In this document: piece by piece, positions 36,466 to 48,413 of the stretch
Layout: the number at the start of each line of letters is the position of its first letter
How positions within the stretch are numbered: position 1 is the first letter of the stretch
Translations under genes and position numbers: made by a program
The notes under the pieces: generated by a model
Told to the model about the DNA's origin: nothing
Databases searched by the model: none
Seen by the model: only the letters and a program-made list of their open reading frames with translations
From: Synanceia verrucosa
Lineage: Eukaryota; Chordata; Actinopteri; Perciformes; Synanceiidae
DNA length: 64,000 bases
Assembly (NCBI GenBank): GCA_029721515.1
Contig: CM056554.1
Location: 25,235,488 to 25,299,487 of the forward strand
Direction: 5' to 3'

Positions 36466-37530
36466 GTGCTGTCAAAGCTGCAGGAGGTGGTGATGAAAGG
36501 AGGAGATGGGGATCTTCCCGAGCTACAACCATACCTGACAAGACTAACTGAGCTGTCTGTGCAGAAAGGATGTCTACTCTGGGGATACAGAGTGGTTATT
36601 CCACCAGAGCTGCGAAAACGACTACTACAGCAGCTGCATGCAGGGCACTATGGAATGGTTCACATGAAAGCTTGCCAGAAGCTACTTCTGGTGGCCAGGG
36701 CTTTATGGGCAAATCGAAAAGACAGCCAGAACATGTCCATCTTGTCAAACAGTTCGCTGCATGCCACAACCAGCCCCTCTTCATCCCTGGAGCTGGCCGG
36801 AGGTACCCTAGTAACGTATTCATGTTGACTGTGACGCTCATAGTAAATGGCCAGAAGTGTCAATAATGAGATCAACCACAGCAGAGAAAACCACTGAGAA
36901 ACTTGGTGAGATGGTCAGTCGATTTGGCTTTCCTGAACAACTGGTGAGTGATACCGGCCCTCAAATGGAGTGCAACATATTCACTCTTCACCATATCACC
37001 CTTCTACTAACAGACAAGCAGAGAGATTTGTTCAGAGCATGAAACATGCTTTGAAGGCTTCACAGGGACAAGGCTCTCTTCATCAGTTTTGAATAGTTTT
37101 CTGCTGTCCTACAGAAATGTTCCACACTCAACCACAAAAGGTGCTCCCCTGCAGTACTTCTCATGAAGAAACAGCTGCGTACCAATTTCGACCTTCTGAA
37201 ACCACCAAACACTAAAGAGACTTTGCTACAAAAGCAACAAACCCAAGTTGAGAGACGCAAATGCAGAGCGAAAGAGAGGGTTTTCCACCCAGGTGATTCT
37301 GTAATTGCACGCAACTAATACCAGTGGCCCAAGATGAGTTCCTGCTGCTGTCATAGCCCAGATAGGCCCTGTGTCTTACACAGTGCGGACCAGTGAGAAC
37401 ATTGTCTGGAGGAGACACGTGGACCACCTGCCTGCTGGAGCTACAACACCTGATAGAACTCCACCAATGGTTGGTACTGAACCTTTCCAGCATGTTCATC
37501 CAAATACTAATACTAATGTTCAGAGAGTAG
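36466..37530 (+). pseudogene. Ty3/gypsy pol remnant (integrase)
   Basis: The frame gives an H2C2-type zinc-binding part around RVVIPPELRKRLLQQLHAGH and GMVHMKACQKLL, then in other frames SKWPEVSIMRSTTAEKT and LGEMVSRFGFPEQLVSDTGP, which is the integrase core around its second acidic residue. The C-terminal part with SVRTSENIVWRRHVDHL-like sequence follows. Several stops and shifts break it. Reverse transcriptase is not seen in this copy. Confidence 0.75.
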
Positions 37531-37925
37531 TCCACCTCATTCCCTTCAGAAAAAAAAAATGGGATTTGAGTTGTGTATTATATTATGTAGCATGGTTGCA
37601 TAGTTAAGCATTGTGTACTCTTGTAAGGAGAATTGTTTATTTCAGTGATGCATAGTAAGTGTTGCACAAGTTGGAATATACCATATATTCTGTGGTTTTG
37701 TTAATGACACCATGCTATCGCCTTATGAGGTTGTTTTGTGTTATTGTTGTGACAGGTGTGGCTGTTCATTAAGTGGGGAGGAGTATGTTATATATTGGGT
37801 GGTGATGACTCATACTGACATCCTTGTTTTCAATGCAATACCTGTATTGGTCACCAGAGGGCATCGCTGTCCTAGAGAACAAGTTAAATATAAGTTGATG
37901 GAATACTTCCAAGATACAATAAAAG

Positions 37926-38398
37926 TAAAGCTCCTTATTGTAATAAAAGGAGGACAGACAGCAGGCCTCCCTTTTCTGCTCTTTACCATCTCAAAGCTGA
38001 CAGGAAGACGTGAACATCAGTCCGAACAGCCCTTCACAGTAAAAGTCTTCTCTCTTCTGTACCGTCTCATTCTGGTTCCTTTAGATGAACAGATTCTCAG
38101 TAATGTTCATATTTCCACCCTCTAAAGACGTCTTAACGAGCTCCTCCATCTTTGTTCATGAGCTCCAGCTCTAAAGTCAAAGTCATGATGAAAGTTGATC
38201 AAACAGGAAAGGAGACATTTTCTTTGATTTTCTGTCCTCTTGCTATAAAGACATTTGTGAAGTGACAACATGATTTTTTGATCAGTAACTGTAATGTGAT
38301 TACTTAGGTTGACACCAGCAATGTGTTACATTATTGAGTTACACACAAATATAATATGATGACAGCAGTACTTTGTAAAGCGTTACTCCCAACACTGG
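37926..38398 (+). repeat. DNA repeat ending in CCCAACACTGG
   Basis: It begins at TAAAGCTCCTTATTGTAAT just after the gypsy 3' LTR and ends GTTACTCCCAACACTGG. It is related to the repeat split at 5745/7093. TGTTGGGAGTAAC ends of this kind occur on common fish MITEs. Confidence 0.5.
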
Positions 38399-38779
38399 AC
38401 ATTATTGACGCAGTAGGTTATGTAAGCTCCCAAAGTAAAAATGACCTGTAGGACAACATTAAAGTGAATTTTCAGTTTTTGCGTACATTCAGATCAGTAA
38501 GTCAGAGACAGCTTTTAGTGTTTATATGGCTTTATATTTTTAGCATCCAGAGGACATCACATACATTCAGTGTGTGCCTATGTGGATCTGAGTGAAACAA
38601 CAGTGCTAAATGCTATGGAATGTAGGAGGTATAATGAGTGTTTTCCATTTAAAATTTCTATTCACTAATGTCTGTTCACATACGGCTGTGGTTACCATGG
38701 TTACACATCCTTTCTCCTTGTGATAATGTTGTAAGACAAGGAAGGACGAGTAAAAGGGAGAAAAAAATATTAGGAAAAG

Positions 38780-38803
38780 ACACACACACACACACACACA
38801 CAC
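38780..38803. repeat. (AC)n microsatellite
   Basis: About 12 AC units. Confidence 0.95.
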
Positions 38804-39240
38804 TAGACTGCATATGTGAGGTTTGAGTTTATCCTTTCCGATGGTCACTTCATTTTTATTGATGTTGCAAGTGGAGTGGGAAACCCACTGAAAATGGCAA
38901 ACCATCTTATATTTACAATAATATTTTTCTAAAACCAGTGGGGCTAAAGAACTGTCAATGGTGCTGTCTGTCCATACTGTGAAACACCAGCAATTTCTCC
39001 GTTTGGGTTTTTGGTGACCCTTGACTATGACTACATCATTTTTGAAAAAAAAACAAACAAAAAAAAAAAAACAATATTAGTACTCTTAAAGTGATACCAG
39101 TAGGACTGCAATAAGCTGGCAGAATTGGCATATTGTATCTAACTGCGTTGCCATTTGATGATGATGCCAATTAAATATTGTTCAATGTAATCTATTGTCC
39201 AATGTAAACCGGGACAAGCACTGAAAAAAGACGATTAAAA

Positions 39241-39631
39241 CAATGTAGTCCGACAAGTATCGTTCCCCTGGCAACCACCAAACCCAGACTCGTCCATCAG
39301 ATTGCCAGATGGAGAAGCGTGATTCGTCACTCCAGAGAACACATCTCCACTGCTCTAGAGTCCTAGAGTCTATAGTCTAATACAGCTGACTGTGGAACAT
39401 TTAGGAGTGAGGAAATTTCATGACTGGATTTGTTGCACAGGTGGCATCCTATCATAGTTCCACACTGGAATTCACTGAGCTTCTGAGAGCGACCCATTCT
39501 TTCACAAATGTTTGTAAAAGCAGTCTGCATGCCTAGGTGCTTGATTTTATACACCTGTGGCCATGGAAGTGATTGGAACACCTGATTCTGATTATTTGGA
39601 TGAGTGAGCGAATACTTTTGGCAATATAGTG
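39241..39631 (-). mobile_element. Truncated Tc1 copy (same family as 16245-17486)
   Basis: It matches the interior of the element at 16245 from about 16812 onward (GACAAGTATCGTT, CAACCACCAAACCCAGACTC), skips an internal block, and resumes to the right end ATACTTTTGGCAATATAGTG at 39631. Transposase N-terminal words such as TAFTNICERMGRSQKLSEFQ are visible on the minus strand. The left end is missing. Confidence 0.85.
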
Positions 39632-39984
39632 TATGTTTTCATTTGTAAACATTTGTCTGTTGTCACTAAACGTTTTCAATGACTAAAAACGAGAAGAAAG
39701 AGGGAAGAAACATCAATATACTGCATTGCATCAACCCCCCACCGTCTGCTTTTTTCAGTGATTTTGCCCTAGCTCCAGTTTTGGATAGATTTTCTTCCAC
39801 CTGCACAGTGATGTCTGGACAATAACCTGCTGTCAATAGCAGTAGTTAGTGACCATTATACCTGACACTAAACCACATCTTGCTCAATTACAGGGTGTTT
39901 TCTACTCTGGTCTCTGTTAGTGAGGTATCACTAGCATTAATCCTTTTTCTTATCTTTCTCTATAAAATGGATGAATGTAGAGAT

Positions 39985-40279
39985 GGGTGGCATGGTGGTG
40001 TAGTGGTTAGCACTGTCGCCTCATAGCAAGAAGGTACCGGGTTCGATTCCCGGGTTCGATTCCCTCCGATTCTGTGTGGAGTTTCTATGGTCTCCTCATG
40101 TCTGCGTGGGTTCTCTCTGGTCCTCCGGCTTCCTCCCACCAGCCAAAAACATGCATGGGGATTAGGTTAATTTAAATTGTCTGTAGGTGTGAGTGGTTGT
40201 CTGTCTTTATGTGTCCTGTGATAAACTGGAGACTTGTCCAGGGTGTACCCCCCTAAGACAGCTGGGATAGGCTCCACCC
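39985..40279 (+). mobile_element. tRNA-derived SINE, copy D
   Basis: The head and body are as in copy A, with an odd doubled B box: CGGGTTCGATTCC occurs twice in a row near 40039-40064. The tail is cut at CTGGGATAGGCTCCACCC. No target duplication is clear. Confidence 0.82.
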
Positions 40280-40938
40280 TATCATCATTTTAAACTATTA
40301 TTATATTACAGTAAATAATCACTTCTCTGAGTGTGATAATAAATAGTTGCCAGATATTGGAAATATTCTGGATAAGCAAAAAAAGTCCAGACAGAAAAGT
40401 TGAGTTGTTAAAGGGTTAATGGAGGTGCATTCAGAATACTCAGTCTTAGTTCTTTGCTGATTTTGATGTTGAGGTATATCCCCTGTGTAATGCCCATCTG
40501 GCTGCATTAATTCATAATACGAGTATTCGTATGTCTGCCTTTGGTGCTGTTATCCACCCTCAGAGGGTGACTCAAAGGGTTTTTTGTTCGCCAGCTTCCA
40601 TTTAGCCCAAAATAACTTGATCTCAGCCCTATTTTCATTTCTCCCTCCGCCTACACACAGCATCAACCCAGCCTGCCTGGCACATATGGCTCTTTGAAAG
40701 ATGCAGCAGGAGGTGGTGGTAAAGACGGGTTGGGGTGGGGTTCAGCTGCCAATCTCTCATCTCCTTTTTATCCCTTCTATATAATCTTCTTGTTTCCATC
40801 CGCTACTTTACCTCAGCTCCTCTTCTCATATAACTTCTCTTTTCTCACCACTCCTTATAGAAATTTGTGTGTCAGCTCAACTCCAGTTTGAAGAATGCCG
40901 TGTTGTGGCTCTTTCTGGAGGACTGATAAGAAAAAAAT

Positions 40939-41045
40939 TGGGCTGTCAAACGATTTAAATTTTGAATCAGATTAATCACAGGTTGTTGTGGATTAATTTC
41001 GATTAATCACAATTAAATGCCATTCATTTTTAATCAGAGTGCTTC
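40939..41045 (+). repeat. End of a hAT-like MITE
   Basis: TTGGGCTGTCAAACGATTTA followed by AGATTAATCACAGGTTG and CGATTAATCACAATTAA is the terminal part of a very common fish MITE of hAT type. No right end was found. Confidence 0.55.
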
Positions 41046-41557
41046 GGTGTGGACCAACCACTGAGGAGCATCAACTGATCTGTTCGAGGTCTGCAGCAAC
41101 TCAGAGGCTCAGTGGCCTCCAGTGAGAGGAGACGCTGAAGTACATGTAGAAACTAGTCTGGTTGTTTCTGCTTCCTGTCACCAGATCAACTGACCATTTG
41201 AGCTGCTAACTCTACTGGGCCCAACTGACTGAAATGAGTTGGAGACATTTAGAGTCATTCTGTGCTACAGTAATTTCGACAGCTCTAAAAAATGTTTGCC
41301 TACATTCAGTCTGGAAACCAAAGATAGCAATCACAATTTCAGTCAGGTTTGACCATGGTTTACAGTCTGAGCATAGATAGATTGCATAGATCAATCAGTT
41401 GTAGTCTGGGCCAGTTAGTGATAGGTGGATGGATGGAATTTTCATTAATCCTGAGGGAAATTCAAGGTTCATAAAGGGTGTCAAATTTGAAGATCACTTC
41501 ACTCACTTCCGATCAATTTGTGGCCCAAAAGACGCTCTTCAATATGTCCAAATGTAC

Positions 41558-41559
41558 AA

Positions 41560-41599
<40 letters not shown>

Positions 41600-41600
41600 G
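41558..41600. repeat. (AAT)n microsatellite
   Basis: Imperfect AAT units, about 13. Confidence 0.9.
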
Positions 41601-41690
41601 AAAAGATGATTTTTCACTCTAAACACTGTGCCTTTTTGTTGTGGTTGAGATATTTAAGGGACTTACGGCAGCTGTTTATCATCTCCAGAG

Positions 41691-41818
<128 letters not shown>

Positions 41819-41819
41819 T

Positions 41820-42340
41820 GGAACCTTGGGGCACGCCTTCAGTTATCTCCAGAATTTATGGCCCTCAGCTTGAACACGAGTCCTACCAATTTTTAAACCA
41901 TTTAAGAGTGTTCGAGCCAAACCCGGTGTTTCCCACTTTGTCTAGAAGTAGCTCAAATGCTTTAGAAAGATCAGCGAATAAGGCAGCACAATGCTGTTTT
42001 TTGTTTAAGGCACCAATCGGGATCATTTGTCACGGCCATAGCAGCAGTAATAGTACTATGACCACTTCTAAAACCAGACTGGAGCTCACATAAGATGTTG
42101 TTGTCAGATAAAAAACTATTTTAACTTAAGATTTACCTGCGATTCGAGGAGCTTTGCCAGGACCGACAGTTTTGAAATGGGTTGATAGTTGTTTAACTAT
42201 ACAACTTTCCAGATTGTAGGTGTTATATGTGTTGTTGTATGTTATAGGTGTTTGCAGACTTAAATTAAAAATATGTGCGATAGGCTCAGCAACAATGTAA
42301 GCAGCTGTCTTTAAGCGCGGAAGTTGTTCTGGATTAACCC
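41820..42340 (-). pseudogene. LINE reverse-transcriptase remnant
   Basis: On the minus strand the frames give SGFRSGHSTITAAMAVTN, typical of the fish non-LTR reverse transcriptase just before its first catalytic Asp motif, a broken ALCCLI stretch, and GVPQGS at 41821-41838. Further frame shifts and stops make it a pseudogene. It stops where the (TA)n tract begins, before the catalytic YADD box would be reached. Confidence 0.7.
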
Positions 42341-42379
42341 AAAACCTGACTATTTTAAATTGATATCAAGAAATTAAAA

Positions 42380-42450
42380 ATATATATCGGAAGAAAAATT
42401 GTTGCGATATATTGACATTTAAATTTTTTTTCCCCAGCCCTACACATCGT
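42380..42450 (-). repeat. hAT-like MITE end (GGGCTGGGG type)
   Basis: In reverse it reads TAGGGCTGGGGAAAAAAAAT followed by ATATATCGCAAC, the terminal part of a MITE like the one that begins at 59487. Confidence 0.4.
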
Positions 42451-43700
42451 TGACAATAATGATTTAATTTCAAAGCGCATTGTTCCATATGTGCCAACAA
42501 AACCCACAGTTTGTATGTTTGTGTCTGGAAAATGTAGTTGGGGTTCTGCTGATCTCTGTGAATGTGGCTCATCCCAGCTCACTGGCAGCTATTGTAGCTT
42601 GTTAGCAGCCCTTCTACCAGTGGAGCTGTCAGCTTGTGTTAACCAGTTGTGTCATCGGCCAAGTAGGACAGAGGAAACTCACACTGACATACACGCGCCT
42701 ATCCCACGACTGCATCACCAATGCAGGCATGCATGCACCATGCACATCCACACCATGGCCCTGCATGGCTGTTCCTCTGGATTAAAAATGCCTTGTGAAC
42801 AGTCTGAGCCCGGAGACTTTTCCCAGTGTTGTAGAGATGTCACAGTTATATAAGATCAGAGAGAAGGGACCTCTTACAGGACTGTTACCCGTAGTAATAA
42901 GTGCAAGCAGGTTTGCCTGGTACACTGAGTAGAAATGAAAAAGCAGGCCCTCACAAATAAAAGCTCTGATGAATTTGAACTTGGACATATGAAGCTCTGA
43001 AGTTGCTCATCAGCATTTATCAAACATCTGCTGAAGCTCTTCAACTGGCCGAGCACCAAGAACTATTTATTATAATCTACAGGTTGTACAATGAAGTCCA
43101 TTACAATAGGCAATTTCTTTCTTTTGAATCATCACGTAGCAATTTTATTTGAACTCACAATAGAATGAAGGTGGCTCAGGGGCAATCAGCAGAGCAAATT
43201 CCAGGTTTCTAAATAATCAGTAAGTGTGAATGTGAACATGTTACTCTGTCTATGCGTGATGGACTGGCATAACTGTTCAGGGTCTGCCTTTTATTCTGGA
43301 ATGCGCTCCAGTCACCTGATCCTGCACATGATAACTGGCTATATGGGCGGACTGATTTTTATAGTATCTGTGAATGAAACTGAAATCAAAATGAAGCAAT
43401 GACAAAACATTTTCTTGAAACACTGTTTTATTATGTACACACTTCCAGTTTTGGAATGATCTGTGCATTCTTGTGGATGCTTTTTACTATGGAAACAAAA
43501 AAGGTCTTTGAAATCTGAAGGAAGGCCTGGATCAAGACCTTGGTCCTATTAAAACCTGTGACTGTGGCACACATGGGGAGGGTGTAATTAAAGGTCATAA
43601 GTTGAAAGGTCTAAACAGCTCAATGTGATTTAATTATAGCTGCCATGTTGTGACTTGTTTTTGTTGGACGCTCATTAACTCTTGGTCCCGTTGCTCCTCT
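42451..43700. other. Stretch without identified gene ahead of dlgap1 exon
   Basis: No exon or clear repeat is supported. The sequence leads into the pyrimidine tract before the acceptor at 43717. Confidence 0.5.
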
Positions 43701-43717
43701 CTCTTCCTGTCTTTCAG

Positions 43718-43825
43718 AGTCTGCAGCTCTCCTCTCAGGGACAGTCTTCTCTGGTCACAGGCCTGCCTGGCATCGCTCATCCATACCATTCCTATTTTCA
43801 TCCACCCATCCTTCCTCCCCCCGTC
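43718..43825 (+). other. dlgap1: 5' part of dlgap1 exon ahead of the ATG (UTR or N-terminal extension)
   Basis: A strong pyrimidine tract rich in CTCTT and CTGTC ends in TTTCAG at 43711-43717, so the exon probably begins at 43718. The 108 bases up to the ATG at 43826 contain no ATG and no stop in the dlgap1 frame. They could therefore be 5'-UTR, or 36 codons of extra N-terminus if an upstream exon supplies a start in phase 0. The known DLGAP1 start is Met-Lys-Gly-Leu, which favours UTR. Confidence 0.6.
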
Positions 43826-45235
43826 ATGAAAGGCCTGTCCAGTGGTCGGAGTCACCATCACGTGGTCTCCTATGAACCGTCATATGATCTTCTTGGTCAC
43901 CATGTTGACCGCAAGCCATATCTGATTAGTCAGAATGACATGCCTGTGCCCGTCCCCATGCCGCATCCAGCTGAGCTGTCCTACTACAATGCTCAGCGTA
44001 GCCCATACCCCTCTGACAGCAACAGCATCGTCCCATATGGAACCTTCCCAAGGAGGTGCCGCTCCACCTCCTCATCTCACCATCCTGAGGTAAAGGATGA
44101 GTGTATGGCCATGGTACCATATATAGGGGGAGGAGGGGGAGGAGGAGGAGGAGGAGGCTATGGGGGTAAAACACCAACCCGGGTACCAGCAAACTTTGCG
44201 GACCCGTTTGAGCATCACTCATCATTTTCCAGAGATGGCTACCACACACTGCAGTACAAACGAGGCATTCTGGCCCACAGTGGGGGGATGGGGGCCAACA
44301 ACAACAACAATGACAGCCCAGGGAGAATCCGCCACTTGGTTCACTCAGTCCAGAAACTCTTCACCAAGTCACATTCATTGGAGGGGCCCCACCACACACA
44401 GTCCGCCAAGGGGGCCAATAATGGCAGCATTAATGGTGGTGGTGGTGGCGGAGGAGGTGGTGGTGGTGGTTCAAGGGCCAGCCCAGAAGGTGAAACTCCA
44501 CCAGTGGGAGTGCGCCACCGGAAGCGCAGCAAGAGCCGCGAGCGCTGTCGATCTGCGGAGCCCAAGCATCGAAGCCACCACCATCATCACCACCAGCTCC
44601 ACGGCTCAGCATCTGCTCCAGGCTCTGGATACTGGAGCTCAGATGACAACCTGGAACGGGAGCTATGTCTCTACCACCCTCACCACCACCAACCTCCACC
44701 TTCACCCTCGCCTTCCATTTCCCCCTCACCCATTGCCATGACGATGGGCCGGTACCCTGGCAACAGCCACGACAAGTTCCCCCAGACTCCCCTCCCCAGC
44801 CTCTCCTCCTCGCAAACCCAGCAATACTTCATGATGGACCCCTACGGCACGCTCAATGAGCACACACAGAGCCACGCACACCATGGCCACGCACACCACC
44901 ACTCTGCACTCAAAGCCTCCCGGAGCAACAATGACGTCAAGTACGCAGCACCGTCAGCATGTGTGCCAGTTAGTGGTAGCAGCAATAACAGCGGCGGTGG
45001 TATCGTTGGAGGAAGTGGCCCCTTGTTGCCACTGGGTCTGGTGGACGGGCCCCTCGCGAAGAAAGGGGCATGGTCGTCAAGCCTAACGGTGAGCAGGGCC
45101 CAAGAGGTCTACACCAACAACAGCAGCCACAACCAGCTACGAGCCAGCGCAGGAACCGGTAACCTAAACCTAGATAGAGCTCTAGTCAAATCTAAGGGCA
45201 GTCAGCAGCAGGATCGCTCTTGCCATTTCTTACAG
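43826..45235 (+). CDS. dlgap1: dlgap1 first coding exon (SAPAP1/GKAP N-terminal region)
   Basis: This exon encodes residues 1-470 of DLG-associated protein 1, a cytoplasmic scaffold of the excitatory postsynaptic density that links PSD-95-family proteins to Shank. The start MKGLSSGRSHHH matches the vertebrate DLGAP1 N-terminus. Conserved family blocks are SRDGYHTLQYKR (about 135-146), RIRHLVHSVQKLFTKSHSLE (167-186), WSSDDNLE (270-277), ASRSNNDVK (364-372) and AWSSSLTVSRAQEVY (415-429). Unusual are an 11-Gly run at 101-111, a 12-Gly run at 204-215, a six-His run at 251-256 and several His-rich or Ser-Pro stretches, which make this exon longer than the mammalian equivalent. The exon ends after CAG at 45235 with donor GTAACT, in phase 0, so codon LQ joins VPQ of the next exon exactly as in the family. 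Whether this is the a or b fish duplicate is not resolved. Confidence 0.95.
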
Positions 45236-46041
45236 GTAACTAATTCCTCTCCGACTCCCATCCACAACCACTCAATTCACTCTCCTCCCCTCTGTTGCCT
45301 CCCTTTTCTCCACAGCTTACTTTCCTCGCCAATGTTCCCTTTCAGTCAGTGGTGTCCAGTCTTGTATGGCTTCAGTTTTTTCCCCTGTCCAACCAAACAC
45401 TACTCTGCCACTCTGTTTTGAGGGTTTAGAAAATTCTGCCATGAGTATCTGGACGTGCACAGCTGCTGTTCAGACAAATCCAGTCATTATCTCTTGAAGC
45501 ACTAGTTTATGAAGTGGAGAATGGTGACTATTGAACTAGACTGTGTTCAACCTGCTGTAATGAAGTCCGCGTGGCCCGTGGTGGTGTGGTGAAGATTTGC
45601 ACTGCTTCCAACAATATACTGCTAGATTTTTGGAGGCAGCTACTGTGACGTTGGGAATCTCTGGGAGAACCAGATATGTCCTTATCTAGGAGTAACTCCA
45701 GTCTGTGATTTAGTTATTTTTAACGGGCCTACTGGGTGCATGATCATAAAAATGTTAAAAGTCTGCTTCGAGCAGCAGTGCCTCTCAAGAATAATCACTT
45801 CATTCACCTTTAAAAACAGTGTTTACAAAGTGCTTTGACAAGCAAAACAAAGAAACAGGATACAAGGCAATTGAAAGAGCAAAGGCAGAGTCAACTGGAC
45901 TTGTTTCACCTCTCATCCATGAGAGTTTAGCTGCCTTTCTCCTTTCTTTTTGAATGGCAACAACAGAAGCCCAGACAATGAGGACAGAAATAGGCTCCAG
46001 TGTAGTATAGAACTGATTATCCAGTATCTAGTGTCTGTGTG

Positions 46042-46340
46042 GGGTGGCATGGTGGTGTAGTGGTTAGCACTGTTGCCTCACAGTAAGAAGGTACCTGGCT
46101 CGGATCCCAGGCCTGGGGCCATTCTGTGTGGAGTTTGCATGTTCTCCTCATGTCTGCGTGGGTTCTCTCTGGGTACTCCGGCTTCCTCCCACCATCCAAA
46201 AACATGCATGGGGATTGGGTTAATTGCTTAATTTAAATTGGCCGTAGGTGTGAATATGAGTGTGAGTGGTTGTCTGTCTATATGTGTCCTGCGATGAGGT
46301 GGCGACTTGTCCAGGGTGTACCCTGCCTTCCTTGGATGGA
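46042..46340 (+). mobile_element. tRNA-derived SINE, copy E, with 13-bp target duplication
   Basis: The head and body are as in copy A; the end is truncated after CTTGTCCAGGGTGTACCCTG. TAGTGTCTGTGTG is at 46029-46041 and 46341-46353. It lies in the first coding intron of dlgap1. Confidence 0.85.
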
Positions 46341-46727
46341 TAGTGTCTGTGTGCGACTTCAGCACTACGGACAGCACCCTGTACTCTTTCTGCTGTCAGA
46401 GAGTACTGAGAAATGTAGAACTTAATTAGAATAGTTAGTAGTGTAATTGTGAGTTCTGAGTGATGATGTCATGACAGAATTAGATACTGGGAGACGATGG
46501 GATAAGTCTGCTCTGCATGACATATGAACTTCTCTCAGAGCATTTCTGCATCAGCAGTTTTAGTGAATGCAGCTTCACATGACAGGCCTTTCAAGAGATT
46601 GTTGATGTGCATCCCAGATGACAACTGCAAATTTACATGACTGGACATCACTGGCTAAGGCTGGGGACTCACTAGAACTACTATTAGGAGCTCTATTTCA
46701 TTTAAAATATCTCCGTATTGTGCATTA

Positions 46728-46990
46728 TGGCTGCAACTACCAATTCATTATTGTTTAATCTGCAGATTATTATTTTTTTCCCCATGATTCCATTAATTGA
46801 TCCATCAGTTTATAACAAATCAGAACACATTGAAAATTTGCTGTTAAATATTTCCTGAGGCTCATGGTGATTAGGTCATATTATTTGTTTTGTCCAAAAA
46901 TCAAACAGTAAATTAAACTATCACATAGGAGAGGAAAAGCAACAGTAGATTTTTTTTTTTACTTTAATAATCTATGTAAAGATGATTTAT
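46728..46990 (+). repeat. Old MITE-like repeat (CTGCAACTACC..TTAATC type)
   Basis: GGCTGCAACTACCAATTCAT, TTAATCTGCAGATTATT and CAGTAAATTAAACTATCACA match a repeat common in fish introns, probably hAT-derived. Edges are uncertain. Confidence 0.5.
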
Positions 46991-46999
46991 TGCAGACTT

Positions 47000-48400
47000 A
47001 TTTGTTAATTAATGGATAATTTCAGATCTAATTATTATATTGTTCTTATATTGTTATTGATAATAACCAAAACCCAAAACTGTGTGGATCCTCGAGTCCA
47101 CTAGATGATAGCCGACCCTGAAATCATGTTTTTATAAATGCTTAATAAACAGAATGAATTGAATTTAGGCTCTGGCACCATTTCATTTGTGAAAGTGCTT
47201 AGAGAAATTATAATTAGCCTTACCTAGATGACATATTTCTCATATTTCACAGAGTGATGCTTCAGCACAAAAAAGAGACATCACTGATTTGATTATTGAC
47301 TTGTTCTTTGAGTGAAGTACAAAAAGCAAAAAAAAAAGTCTGTACAGAGAGATGTTTGTTACGTAACTTCTCTCCTTAAATAACACAAGTTACTCAAGAA
47401 ACATCCTTATTTTAAACCAAACTGCAATCTTTTCCTAAACCTAACCAAGTAGTAAACAATGGATGTTTTACCAGGGATCCGTCCATGCCATGTCTGAAGC
47501 AAAGACAAAGAAGAAACGTCTTTATTTGGAGTTTGGAGCGACAATGTCAATAAAAATCATCAAGACAACAATAGAACAATTAAGACATATTTCACACATT
47601 AAACACTATTGTTTTTGAAACATTTACTTTGGCATGTTGACTGTACAACAAGAAATAACAAGAAAAAAGAAATGTTTGGGACACCATCTGCAGTGGTTTA
47701 GTAAAATCAGATGATTGAGAGAAGCATTAGCGGTTTTGTGTTTTCGTTCTTTTGTGCATCATAACTAAAAACAAAATCAAACATTGCAATAAAAATAAAT
47801 AAATCAACAAGCATTGTGACATTGTCATTACACATGACACTGGTCCAGTGTTCACAGATAAATTGCTCAGCAGGTGTCTATAGTGGGTAATATAATGTAT
47901 AAAGTTGTTGTAGTGCATCCACAGCCTAAGAGGGAACATTGCTCCCCACCACCAGTTTATTCCACTGACCCCCCCCAAAGAACACCACCCCTCCCCTCCT
48001 GCCTTTCCTCCACTCACCCGACTCACCCCCACACTTCCTCTCCACCCACCTCCACTCCCTTTACCTCCTCTCGGTTTAGAGAGGCTCCCTTTTCCTTGTC
48101 CTCTTCCTCCTCTTTCCTCCTCCTTTTTGAGTTGAAGAGAGAAGTAAGTGCAGAGCCAGTAGCAGCCTTACTCTCTAAATGCTAGGCACTGACATGAACT
48201 CATGAAGAATGGCATCCCTTCCTGTTTCCCGTAGACTTCATTTTTAATTTAGTAGAGCTTCCCTTCCTGCCTCTCTACCAGTTATCTTGCCTTTCCTCAC
48301 TGTTTTCTGTCATTAACTGTGCCGTCGTGCTGCTCTGTTCTGAAGTGTTGAGCAAAGTGTTGGGGAGGTGTTTAACTGCAACACATTTGGACTGGAGTTA
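47000..48400. other. Stretch without identified gene in intron 1
   Basis: Contains C-rich pyrimidine tracts at 47965-48110 and AT-rich flanks. No further exon-like frame can be supported. Confidence 0.5.
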
Positions 48401-48413
48401 TCGATCTTTTTAA

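Larger units (their letters stand above)
34819..37925 (+). mobile_element. Decayed Ty3/gypsy LTR retrotransposon
   Basis: Two LTRs are recognisable by a shared block (TTTTCAATGCAATACCTGTA, ACCAGAGGGCATC, TTCCAAGATACAATAAA). The 5' LTR is truncated on its left (34819-34978). The 3' LTR spans 37786-37925, starts TGTTATATATTGGG and is preceded by a purine tract AAGTGGGGAGGAG. TGGCGACAAGG directly after the 5' LTR is a primer-binding-site candidate. The interior is only 2.8 kb, so much of gag-pol is lost; an integrase part remains and a SINE has inserted. Confidence 0.78.

Noticed and set aside
38690..38710. GTTACCATGGTTAC as an RFX site
   Set aside because: The halves are direct rather than inverted repeats, so it lacks the symmetric X-box form.
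43682..43825. ATG at 43682 as the dlgap1 start
   Set aside because: It lies in the pyrimidine tract before the splice acceptor at 43717, so it is intronic. Met-Lys-Gly-Leu at 43826 matches the family start.
43926..44249. Antisense frames within dlgap1 exon 1
   Set aside because: They arise from the low-complexity coding strand and match nothing.
45236..45421. Read-through of dlgap1 exon 1 past 45235
   Set aside because: The frame stays open 62 more codons, but the donor GTAACT and the exact LQ|VPQ join to exon 2 show it is intron sequence.
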